From Chloroflexota bacterium (GTDB lineage: Bacteria > Chloroflexota > Chloroflexia > Chloroflexales > Roseiflexaceae): 46,953 nucleotides of DNA. Of the stretch, positions 1-6,626 are shown piece after piece (the stretch's first letter is position 1; every line of letters starts with the position of its first letter). Below the pieces are notes generated by a model that was not told where the DNA came from, did no database searches, and was given only the letters and a program-made list of their open reading frames with translations. Both the position numbers and the translations under genes were made by a program. The stretch is taken from NCBI GenBank assembly GCA_013388755.1, contig JACAEQ010000049.1, forward strand, positions 1 through 46,953, given 5' to 3'.

Positions 1-140
1 CGACTCACTCCCTGTCATGCAATTCGTTCCAGAAACCAGGCCGAAAAGTCTTGACACGCCCACGGAATGTCAAACCGAATCGCGACCGCATCAGGACGCG
101 GTCGTATAAAAACTCTACCCTTGAGAGGCGGGGGAGTTGG

Positions 141-178
141 GGGTGTATCGCGCCTTATTTGCAAGGTATTGGTGCCAG
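141..178. repeat. 38-bp direct repeat, copy 1
   Basis: This is identical over 38 bp to positions 214-251. It starts GGGTGTATCGCG and ends GGTATTGGTGCCAG. The two copies are separated by 35 bp. An inner CCTT...AAGG gives weak dyad symmetry. No third copy is seen in the window. Confidence 0.9.
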
Positions 179-213
179 TCTGTCAATGCGGCGTGTCCAG
201 AGTGGACAAGACA

Positions 214-251
214 GGGTGTATCGCGCCTTATTTGCAAGGTATTGGTGCCAG
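214..251. repeat. 38-bp direct repeat, copy 2
   Basis: Second identical copy of the 38-bp repeat at 141-178. The 35-bp segment between the copies carries a small inverted repeat, TGTCC-agagt-GGACA. The repeat/spacer lengths resemble a one-spacer CRISPR, but with no cas genes and only two copies a local duplication is equally likely. Confidence 0.9.
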
Positions 252-320
252 GGTGCCGGCGAGGTCTACTGAAGTCTGTCGCAGCGTCTGTCAGTCTCTG
301 TTACCTCAACATAGATGTGA

Positions 321-1973
321 TCATGGGCGCGTCACCAGCGGTATCCATGCCGATCTTCTGCCGCGGAAGGTGCTGGCGGTGGCGGTATTGTTGCTGCTCT
401 GCGGATCAGGTTGCGACGACGAGACGATGGCACTGGCGGTGATGGTGCCGCTGCCGGGAGGCACGACAAGTGTGATGGTCAGCACCGGTGCAACGCTTGC
501 CACGCCGAGCGCGCCGCGAATGCAGCTTACGGTTGTGGCGACGGTGCAGGTCCACCCGGCGCCGCCTGTCTGAATGCCGGTTGCACCGGGCGGCGGTGTA
601 AACTGGATCTGTACACTGCCGGCTGCGCCGGGACCGGCGTTTGTGACAATCGCCGAGTAGGTCAGTGTCGCGCCAGGTTCGACCGGATCGGGTGAGTCGA
701 TTAACGCCAGCGCCAGGTCGGCGGGGCCAGGCGGCGGGTTCTCGAAGGCGCCCATGTCACAGGCGGCAAGACCGTCGCCGTTGCCGTCGATCGGGCGGGT
801 TATGCCACGTTGATCCGTCACGGCGCAGGAACTGCCCACTGCCGGGTCGCCGGTGTCAATGGCGGGGCTACCGCTGAGTAATGCCACGGTCGGTGTCGGG
901 CCGCCATTATCCAGGAGTGCAGCAGGCCGTGCGCTGTTGCCGGTCAGATTGCCGGTGAGCGTACCGAGGATCGTGCAGCCAGGTTCGGTGACACGATGGA
1001 TCAGGTTGTACCCCAGCGAGTTCAGTATGCCGAAACAGTCGGGGTTAACATTGGCCGGTGATGGGCTACGATCGGCATTATCGGAAATAATGGTGTTTCG
1101 CAGGTTCAGCTGATTGATGACCAGGCTATCAACGCGTACCGATACGCCGCCGCCTTCGCCGATGTCGTTACGGTCATCGTCAGCGGTATTGCCGGTGATC
1201 GTGACGTTGTTCAGTGTGGCAACGCTCACCGGCGGACTCGCCAGCGCCTGATCGCGCGAAACGCTGATGCCGCCACCGCTGTTGCCGGCACTATTGCCGG
1301 TCATCGTGACATTCGTCAGGGTGGCGCTGCCGCCGTTGAAGACACTGAGTGCGCCACCCAGGCTGGCGGCGCGGTTGCCGGTGAAGGTTACGCGTTCGAT
1401 AGTTGCGCTGGCGCTCGCCGGGTTGACGCCATCGCCAAGCACCTCGATGCCGCCGCCGCGCGTTGCGCGCCCATCGCGTACCACGCTATCCTGCAATGTC
1501 AACGTTGCACCTGGTTCAACGAGGATGCCGCCGCCGCCGCCAGGCGCCTCTCCGGTGCCGCGCAATGTGATGCCGCTGATCGTCAGCACGGCGGTGGCGA
1601 GGGCGTGAAACACGCGGTCACCGGATGCCGCAACAATTGTCGTCGCAGGGGCACCGGCGCCAGTGATCGTCAATGCTGCGCGCACGTCGAGATCGCCGTC
1701 GGCATTCTCGTCCTCAGGGGTCGGTGCAAGCGTCAACGTGTAGGTTCCCGCCGGCACGATAATTGTATCGGGGCCAGGGTTGGCATTGGCGGCGCTCACA
1801 GCCTCCCGCAATGAACAATCGGCGTCGCACACACCATCGGCGGTATCGGCAGTCCTGGTCACGACCAGCGTGAGTGGCGCGGCAGCGGCAGGGATCACTG
1901 CATATACAACCACAAGCGTCGCTCCAAGCACGCCCAGCAGCAGGCGCGCGCGCAGGGGCACGATGGAACGCAT
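321..1973 (-). CDS. secreted CSLREA-type parallel beta-helix protein with DUF11 domain
   Basis: A predicted exported protein of 550 residues. The start at 1973 is chosen over an upstream ATG at 2039 because it has GAGG six bases before it and begins directly with a signal peptide (basic MRSIVPLRAR, a hydrophobic run, then AAAAP near residue 32). The mature N-terminus carries the DADCSLREAVSAAN motif typical of CSLREA-domain proteins. It is followed by right-handed beta-helix repeats with recurring GGGI, TLTNVT and GNSA patterns, then a choice-of-anchor-like region (SPAIDTGDP). A DUF11-type Ig-like domain (ADLALAL...YSAIVTNAGPG) fills the last third. The end WIPLVTRP resembles the short tail seen on many Chloroflexota secreted proteins (recalled, not searched). 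Likely an adhesin or surface protein; substrate unknown. Confidence 0.85.
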   Translation of the reverse strand: MRSIVPLRARLLLGVLGATLVVVYAVIPAAAAPLTLVVTRTADTADGVCDADCSLREAVSAANANPGPDTIIVPAGTYTLTLAPTPEDENADGDLDVRAALTITGAGAPATTIVAASGDRVFHALATAVLTISGITLRGTGEAPGGGGGILVEPGATLTLQDSVVRDGRATRGGGIEVLGDGVNPASASATIERVTFTGNRAASLGGALSVFNGGSATLTNVTMTGNSAGNSGGGISVSRDQALASPPVSVATLNNVTITGNTADDDRNDIGEGGGVSVRVDSLVINQLNLRNTIISDNADRSPSPANVNPDCFGILNSLGYNLIHRVTEPGCTILGTLTGNLTGNSARPAALLDNGGPTPTVALLSGSPAIDTGDPAVGSSCAVTDQRGITRPIDGNGDGLAACDMGAFENPPPGPADLALALIDSPDPVEPGATLTYSAIVTNAGPGAAGSVQIQFTPPPGATGIQTGGAGWTCTVATTVSCIRGALGVASVAPVLTITLVVPPGSGTITASAIVSSSQPDPQSSNNTATASTFRGRRSAWIPLVTRP

Positions 1974-2046
1974 GGCCAACCTCGTATAGCGGACAAGTGG
2001 CGGCTCCACACAGGCGTATTGTACTACATACCCTGGCATGTGATGC

Positions 2047-2076
2047 TTGACAAGTTAAAAGAAGGTCGAGTATACT
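2047..2076 (+). promoter_or_regulatory. sigma-70 promoter of the ilv operon
   Basis: A perfect -35 TTGACA (2047-2052) is separated by 18 bp from -10 TATACT (2071-2076). Transcription should start near 2083, about 27 bases before the leader peptide start codon. It is one of the best promoter matches in the window and heads the branched-chain amino-acid genes. Confidence 0.85.
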
Positions 2077-2109
2077 CCACAGCGTAATGGCCCAGCATAC
2101 ACAGGCAGC

Positions 2110-2181
2110 ATGAACCAGCGAAGCGCCAGCCTCCTCCTTAGCCTGCTCCTTGTAGCCCTGATTAGTATCACGGGTTTATGA
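2110..2181 (+). CDS. ilv operon leader peptide (attenuation)
   Basis: A 23-residue reading frame of ATG to TGA lying between the promoter and the terminator hairpin ahead of ilvB. Eight of its residues are Leu, one Val and two Ile, clustered as SLLLSLLLVALISI. This is what a ribosome-mediated attenuator for branched-chain amino-acid genes needs: shortage of charged Leu/Val/Ile tRNA would stall the ribosome in this run. The stop codon at 2179-2181 lies six bases before a run of six G (2188-2193), so a ribosome terminating there would cover that run. The ribosome-binding site is weak (AGG at 2103-2105). That it is translated is inference, but composition and position are hard to explain otherwise. 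Confidence 0.8.
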   Translation: MNQRSASLLLSLLLVALISITGL

Positions 2182-2219
2182 GCGGTTGGGGGGAAACAAG
2201 CACGGCGCAACGATGAGAC

Positions 2220-2254
2220 GGGCCCCTCCCAGACGCGGGAGGGGTCCTTCGTTT
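2220..2254 (+). terminator. ilvB attenuator terminator hairpin
   Basis: An 11-bp GC-rich stem (2220-2230 with 2237-2247, one G-U pair) with a six-base loop agacgc is followed by the T-rich TTCGTTT. It lies 38 bp after the leader peptide stop and 42 bp before the ilvB start. The left arm (CCCCTCCC) can alternatively pair with the G-run at 2188-2193, giving a plausible antiterminator. The G-run could instead pair with CCTCCTCC inside the leader Leu codons (2130-2137). This fits a classical 1:2, 2:3, 3:4 switch. Confidence 0.75.
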
Positions 2255-2295
2255 ATGCCCGGACACCAGTTTTATCAGTAGCAGAGGAGAAGCAG

Positions 2296-4038
2296 ATGTC
2301 CGACAAGCGTACCGGCGCTCAGGTAATGTGCGAGGCGCTGATCCGCAACGGGGTGGATGTGATGTTTGGCATCCCGGGCGGAGCGATCATGCCGTTCTAC
2401 TACGCGATGTGGGAGTACCGTGACAGGCTGCGGCACATCCTGTGCCGTCACGAACAGGGCGCGGGGCACGCCGCCGAAGGGTACGCCCGCGCCAGCGGGC
2501 GGCTGGGGGTCTGCATCGGTACCAGTGGCCCCGGCACCACCAACCTGGTCACCCCCATTGCCGACGCGATGATGGACAGTACACCATTACTGGCGATTAC
2601 CGGCCAGGTTGGCTCCCACGTGCTCGGTAAGGATGCCTTCCAGGAGACGGATATCACCGGCATTACGATGCCGATCACCAAGCATAACTACCTGGTGAAG
2701 AAAGCCGCCGAGTTACCCTATGTCTTTGAAGAGGCGATCTTTATCGCCACCACGGGTCGCCCCGGGCCAGTGTTGATAGACATCACCAAGGATGCACAGC
2801 AAGCGACGATCGTTCCCGACTGGAACATCAAACTCGACCTCCCGGGCTACAAGCCGAACTATCAGCCGAATCGTAAGCAGGTGCGCGAGGCGATCAAACT
2901 CCTGTTGAGCGCCCGGAAGCCGCTGATTATGGCCGGCAATGGCGTCATCATGGCCGGGGCCGTTGAGGAGTTGCGCGCGTTTGCTGAACAGACACGCATC
3001 CCGGTCATTACCACCCTGCACGGCATCGGCGCCTTTCCTGAGGATCATCCGCTGAGCATCGGCATGCCGGGCATGCATGGCTGGGTGCATGTCAATCGCG
3101 CCATCCAGGAATGTGATGTGCTGTTCAATATCGGCGGGCGCTTCGATGACCGGGTGACGGGCAAGGCCAGCACCTTCGCGCCGCATGCGAAGGTGATTCA
3201 CGTTGACATTGACCCGTCGGAAATTGGCAAGAATGTCAAGGTGACGGTGCCGATTGTTGCTGATGCGCGCCTGGCGCTGCAGGCGTTCCTCAGCGAGTTC
3301 CCGGAGCGTGAGGCGTTTGCCGAGTTGCACGGCCATGCCTCCGACTGGATGGAGCATATCCGTGAGATGCAGTCGAAGCATCAGCACAAGCAGCAGTATC
3401 TCAACCGGTCGGAGACCGAGCATATGAGTCTGCCGCCGCACGACGTCTACGCTGCGCTGACTCGGGCGCTCAACACGCGTGGCAATTATCGCGTCGTTAC
3501 CGATGTCGGTCAGCATCAGATGTGGGCGGCGCAACTGATCGACTGGTATCGCCCGCGCACCCATATCACATCCGGTGGCGCGGGCACCATGGGGTTTGCG
3601 GTTCCGGCAGCGCTGGGTGTGGCAGTGGCCCATCCGAACGACACCGTCTGGGCGGTGTGCGGCGATGGCGGCTTCCAGATGACCAACCAGGAGATGGCGA
3701 CCATCATCCAGGAAGGGATCAAGAATGTCAAGGTGGCCGTAATCAACAATGGGTACCTTGGCATGGTGCGCCAGTGGCAGGAGCTCTTCGAGAACAAGCG
3801 CTACAGCGGCACGCCGCTCTCCGGGCCGGATTTCGCAAAACTGGCCGAGGCGTATTACTGGAAGGGTATCACTGTAGAGGATAGCAGCCAGGTTGAGGCG
3901 GCGATCGAGGAAGCCTATGCGACCGACGGGCCGGTGCTGATTGATTTCCGTGTCGAGCGCGAGGTGAATGTGTTCCCGATGGTGCCGCAGAACAAGAGTA
4001 TCGGTGAGATGATCCTGGAGACGCCACACGAGTCGTAG
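2296..4038 (+). CDS. ilvB: acetolactate synthase large (catalytic) subunit
   Basis: Thiamine-diphosphate enzyme that joins two pyruvates to 2-acetolactate (Val/Leu path) or pyruvate plus 2-oxobutyrate to 2-aceto-2-hydroxybutyrate (Ile path). The 580-residue length is normal. Visible features are the N-terminal GIPGGAIMPFY, the catalytic glutamate E53 in RHEQGAGHAAEGYARASG, the central FAD-binding domain (GRFDDRVTGK) and the C-terminal ThDP/Mg motif starting GDGGFQM near residue 456 and continuing to INNGYLGMVRQWQ. GGAGA five bases before the ATG fixes the start. It is the first structural gene after the leader/attenuator and is followed by its regulatory subunit 57 bp on. Confidence 0.97.
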   Translation: MSDKRTGAQVMCEALIRNGVDVMFGIPGGAIMPFYYAMWEYRDRLRHILCRHEQGAGHAAEGYARASGRLGVCIGTSGPGTTNLVTPIADAMMDSTPLLAITGQVGSHVLGKDAFQETDITGITMPITKHNYLVKKAAELPYVFEEAIFIATTGRPGPVLIDITKDAQQATIVPDWNIKLDLPGYKPNYQPNRKQVREAIKLLLSARKPLIMAGNGVIMAGAVEELRAFAEQTRIPVITTLHGIGAFPEDHPLSIGMPGMHGWVHVNRAIQECDVLFNIGGRFDDRVTGKASTFAPHAKVIHVDIDPSEIGKNVKVTVPIVADARLALQAFLSEFPEREAFAELHGHASDWMEHIREMQSKHQHKQQYLNRSETEHMSLPPHDVYAALTRALNTRGNYRVVTDVGQHQMWAAQLIDWYRPRTHITSGGAGTMGFAVPAALGVAVAHPNDTVWAVCGDGGFQMTNQEMATIIQEGIKNVKVAVINNGYLGMVRQWQELFENKRYSGTPLSGPDFAKLAEAYYWKGITVEDSSQVEAAIEEAYATDGPVLIDFRVEREVNVFPMVPQNKSIGEMILETPHES

Positions 4039-4095
4039 CATGCGTTGTGGTGGCGCCACTCGCGGCACTACCCACGCTCAATAGGAACACATGCC

Positions 4096-4638
4096 ATGAA
4101 AAAACACACAATCGTCGCGCTCGTGCAGGACCGCCCTGGTGTGCTGAGCCGGGTCATCGGGCTTATCCGGCGACGCGGCTTCAATATCGAAAGCCTGGCG
4201 GTCGGCCATAGCGAGACGCCGGGAGTCAGCCGGATGACGATCGTGATCGAGTGGGAGGATGTGGAGCAGGTCGTCAAGCAGCTCTACCGCCTGATCGAAG
4301 TGCTTAAAGTGAGCGACGTGACCGATGACCCGGTCGTCGAGCGCGAGATGACGCTGATCAAGATCCATGCTCCCGGGCCGAAACGGCCGGAGATCGTCGC
4401 GCTGAGCGAAGTATTTGATGCCAAAATCATTGACGTCGGCGCAAATACGATGGTGATCGAGATGACCGGCTCGCCAGCCAAGGTGCAGAACTTTATTGAT
4501 GTGATCCGCCCCTACGGCATCAAGGAGATGATGCGCACCGGGCGGATCGCCATGGTGCGCGGCGTGCGCGGCCATAATGCCGAGGAGTTCGTCGAAAATG
4601 CCAACGGTCACGCCGAACGTGTTCCTGTGATGAATTAG
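4096..4638 (+). CDS. ilvN: acetolactate synthase small (regulatory) subunit
   Basis: The regulatory partner of IlvB; it binds valine and stimulates the catalytic subunit. The 180-residue protein has an N-terminal ACT domain (HTIVALVQDRPGVLSRV, then RRGFNIESLAVG) and a C-terminal ALS small-subunit domain (EVFDAKIIDVG). The reading frame is open upstream to 4045, but the homologous N-terminus MKKHTIVALV begins at 4096, with AGGA ten bases upstream, so that start is preferred. Also called ilvH in some genomes. It should be co-transcribed with ilvB. Confidence 0.95.
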   Translation: MKKHTIVALVQDRPGVLSRVIGLIRRRGFNIESLAVGHSETPGVSRMTIVIEWEDVEQVVKQLYRLIEVLKVSDVTDDPVVEREMTLIKIHAPGPKRPEIVALSEVFDAKIIDVGANTMVIEMTGSPAKVQNFIDVIRPYGIKEMMRTGRIAMVRGVRGHNAEEFVENANGHAERVPVMN

Positions 4639-4686
4639 TGCCTATCCATAGATTAAGGATGGCTGGATGGCATTGCGAGCGATAGC

Positions 4687-4721
4687 GAAGTAATCTCCTC
4701 ATCAAATACCGAGATTGCTTC
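4687..4721. repeat. REP-like inverted repeat (degenerate copy)
   Basis: Arms GAAGTAATCTC (4687-4697) and GAGATTGCTTC (4711-4721) pair with one mismatch around a 13-base loop. The preceding bases, GCATTGCGAGCGATAGC, resemble the reverse complement of the element ending at 34829 (GATTGCTTCGCTTCGCTC then CAATGACA). It appears to be a partial member of the same palindromic family, placed between ilvN and ilvC. Confidence 0.6.
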
Positions 4722-4790
4722 AGCATGTGGCCGGTATACGAGGGAGTATGCCGAGGTTCCAAGCCTTTGCTTGTCTTGACTATTACAGCA

Positions 4791-4811
4791 CGGGGTGGTT
4801 GCTCTGCCCCG
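4791..4811 (+). other. hairpin just before the ilvC ribosome-binding site
   Basis: CGGGGTGG (4791-4798) can pair with CTGCCCCG (4804-4811) around a five-base loop, with two G-U pairs. It ends two bases before the AGGAG at 4814-4818. There is no U-tract, so it is not a normal terminator. It might influence ilvC translation or be incidental. Confidence 0.4.
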
Positions 4812-4832
4812 CCAGGAGTAAGAATCACTGCC

Positions 4833-5855
4833 ATGGCCAGGATTTACTACGAAAACCACGCCGACCTGTCCCGCCTTGCGGGTCGTACCATCGCGATTAT
4901 CGGCTTCGGTAGCCAGGGTCACGCCCACGCGCTGAATCTCAAAGAGAGTGGCTGCGATGTTGTGGTCGGCCTGTATGGCGGGTCGAAAAGCTGGGGCAAG
5001 GCCGAAGGCCTTGGTCTGAAGGTACGCACCGTTGCCGATGCGGCGAAAGAAGCACAGATAATCATGATCGTCACACCCGATACTGGACAGGCGGCGCTCT
5101 ATCGCGACGAGATTGCGCCCGCCATGACCACCGGCAAGACGCTGATGTTCGCCCACGGCTTCAATATTCGCTTTGGCCAGATCGTTCCTCCTGAAGGTGT
5201 GGATGTCAGCATGGTCGCGCCCAAGGCACCCGGGCATCGGGTACGCGAGGTCTACACGCAGGGTGGCGGCGTACCGGCGCTGGTCGCCGTCCACCAGGAC
5301 GCATCAGGCAATGCGCTGGCCGATGCGCTGGCCTATGCACGCGGCCTCGGCTGCACACGCGCCGGTGTGCTCGAAACAACGTTTGCTGAAGAGACCGAGA
5401 CGGATCTGTTCGGGGAGCAGGTTGTATTGTGCGGCGGCGTGTCGGCGCTGGTCAAAACGGCCTTTGAGACACTCGTCGACGCCGGCTATCAGCCTGAGGT
5501 GGCGTATTTCGAGTGTATGCACGAACTGAAGCTGATCGTTGACCTGTTCTACCAGGGCGGGCTAAACTACATGCGCTATTCGGTCAGCGATACCGCCGAG
5601 TGGGGCGACTATACCGCCGGGCCGAAGATTATTACCGATGAGACGCGCGCAACCATGAAGCGCATCCTGGCCGATATCCAGAGTGGCGCATTTGCGGAGG
5701 ACTGGATTGAGGAAAATCACAATGGCCGGCCGCGTTTCAATGCCTACCGGGCGAAGGATGTCTCGCACCAGATCGAGCAGGTGGGTCGCGAATTGCGCCG
5801 TATGATGCCGTTCGTCAATCCGCGCGAGGTGACGCCAGGCGAGGGTGGGGCCTGA
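4833..5855 (+). CDS. ilvC: ketol-acid reductoisomerase
   Basis: Catalyses the NADPH- and Mg-dependent rearrangement and reduction of acetohydroxy acids to dihydroxy acids for Val, Leu and Ile. At 340 residues it is a class I (short) enzyme. The N-terminal Rossmann motif [17 protein letters not shown] lies at about residues 18-34. The knotted C-terminal domain shows [11 protein letters not shown], the E-x-x-H segment [12 protein letters not shown] and [11 protein letters not shown]. The frame stays open upstream to 4725, but the family N-terminus [12 protein letters not shown] starts at 4833; AGGAG lies 14 bases ahead, which is rather long. The stop codon directly abuts the first heptamer array. 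Confidence 0.95.
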   Translation: MARIYYENHADLSRLAGRTIAIIGFGSQGHAHALNLKESGCDVVVGLYGGSKSWGKAEGLGLKVRTVADAAKEAQIIMIVTPDTGQAALYRDEIAPAMTTGKTLMFAHGFNIRFGQIVPPEGVDVSMVAPKAPGHRVREVYTQGGGVPALVAVHQDASGNALADALAYARGLGCTRAGVLETTFAEETETDLFGEQVVLCGGVSALVKTAFETLVDAGYQPEVAYFECMHELKLIVDLFYQGGLNYMRYSVSDTAEWGDYTAGPKIITDETRATMKRILADIQSGAFAEDWIEENHNGRPRFNAYRAKDVSHQIEQVGRELRRMMPFVNPREVTPGEGGA

Positions 5856-5988
5856 GAGAACCGAGGACGGAGGACGGAGAACCGAGGACGGAGGATGGAG
5901 AACCGAGAACCGAGAACCGAGAACCGAGGACGGAGGATGGAGAACCGAGAACCGAGGACGGAGGACGGAGGACGGAGAACCAGGAACC
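5856..5988. repeat. heptanucleotide tandem array A
   Basis: Eighteen perfect 7-bp units run without a break from 5856 to 5981, drawn from GAGAACC, GAGGACG and GAGGATG, then a degenerate AGGAACC. The two unit types are mixed, not in a simple higher-order order. The array starts on the base after the ilvC stop codon. Its register AGAACCG matches, on the opposite strand, the AGAACTG unit of array B at 6513-6596. The two arrays therefore flank the four-helix-bundle gene in inverted orientation. Confidence 0.95.
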
Positions 5989-6029
5989 GGGAGCTCCAGA
6001 TCAAGCATCGAGAATAGCATCGTGAGGGA

Positions 6030-6512
6030 ATGGCGAGGGACATTGTGTCGAGCGACTATACCTATCGAAAACTGATTGTCTGGGATCGGGCGCAGCGACT
6101 TGCGCTTGAGGTATTGAAACTCGTCCAGCGATTGCCGTCGGGTTGGGGAACGGCCGTTATTGCACGTCAGATCATCGGTTCAGCAACATCAATCGGCGCG
6201 AATATTGCTGAGGGGCATGGCCGTTTTACACCCGGCGCGCATCGCAATCATCTGTCAATCGCGAAAGGGTCGGCGGCGGAAACTGATAGCTGGCTTGATC
6301 TGCTCTGTCGTGCTGGCCATCTTTCGGAGGAGGAAGAAGCCAGGTTGCACACGGAATGCCATGAGATCATGGCCATGTTGACCAGTAAGATTCGTAAGCT
6401 GGGAGATTCCGTGAATCAGTCTCCTTCCGTGGTTCGCGAAGAAACGGCATCTTATCAGACTGATACGCCCACCGAGCCGCCGTTTCCATTCGTTCCCGAA
6501 GACTATTTGTAG
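6030..6512 (+). CDS. four-helix-bundle protein, S23/23S rRNA intervening-sequence family
   Basis: 160 residues. The core matches the family pattern: YRKLIVWDRAQRLALEVLKL, IARQIIGSATSIGANIAEGHGR, HRNHLSIAKGSAAETDSWLDL, then a helix ending near residue 123. These proteins were first seen in insertions of 23S rRNA genes and are structurally related to the Avd accessory protein of diversity-generating retroelements; a molecular role is not established. The last 35 residues are an acidic/proline-rich tail. The start is uncertain: ATG 6030 has GAGGGA touching it, while in-frame GTG 6045 has GAGGG five to six bases upstream. It sits alone between two inverted heptamer arrays within the ilv-leu operon, which suggests a cassette inserted between ilvC and leuA. 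Confidence 0.88.
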   Translation: MARDIVSSDYTYRKLIVWDRAQRLALEVLKLVQRLPSGWGTAVIARQIIGSATSIGANIAEGHGRFTPGAHRNHLSIAKGSAAETDSWLDLLCRAGHLSEEEEARLHTECHEIMAMLTSKIRKLGDSVNQSPSVVREETASYQTDTPTEPPFPFVPEDYL

Positions 6513-6596
6513 CAGTTCTCAGTTCTCAGTTCTCAGTTCTCAGTTCTCAGTTCTCAGTTCTCAGTTCTCAGTTCTCAGTTCTCAGCTCTCAGCTCT
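6513..6596. repeat. heptanucleotide tandem array B
   Basis: Twelve consecutive 7-bp units: ten CAGTTCT followed by two CAGCTCT. The array begins on the base after the stop codon of the four-helix-bundle gene and ends 30 bp before the leuA start. On the minus strand the unit reads AGAACTG, close to AGAACCG of array A. Array B thus occupies essentially the whole upstream region of leuA, leaving no room for a separate promoter. Confidence 0.95.
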
Positions 6597-6626
6597 CGGC
6601 CAATGAAAAGGAGTCATACAGCAATC

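Larger units (their letters stand above)
1..320. other. non-coding left-edge region
   Basis: No convincing gene is seen here; small reading frames overlap one another and lack a ribosome-binding site or family resemblance. The only clear structure is a pair of 38-bp direct repeats (listed separately). The region lies downstream of the minus-strand secreted protein gene, so it may contain that gene's 3' untranslated end, but no good terminator was recognised. Confidence 0.6.

Noticed and set aside
141-251. Calling the two 38-bp repeats a CRISPR array
   Set aside because: Only two copies and one spacer, no cas genes, no recognisable CRISPR repeat end or leader; kept as a direct repeat only.
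2110-2181. The small leader frame as a signal peptide or toxin (type I) peptide
   Set aside because: It is hydrophobic, but the Leu/Val/Ile bias, the terminator behind it and the ilv genes downstream fit attenuation much better.
2713-4068. A 451-codon open frame antisense to ilvB
   Set aside because: It is a codon-bias shadow of a high-GC gene; no family resemblance and no ribosome-binding site.
4725-4832. N-terminal extension of ilvC, or a second attenuator leader (it encodes a short LLVLTIT run)
   Set aside because: The frame has no stop before ilvC and no ribosome-binding site at 4725, and IlvC homologues start at the MARIYYEN position; the hydrophobic run is probably chance.
6513-6596. 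Heptamer array B as a coding repeat or a T-box/riboswitch for leuA
   Set aside because: It is a simple period-7 repeat with no stem structure or specifier sequence and lies between stop and start codons.
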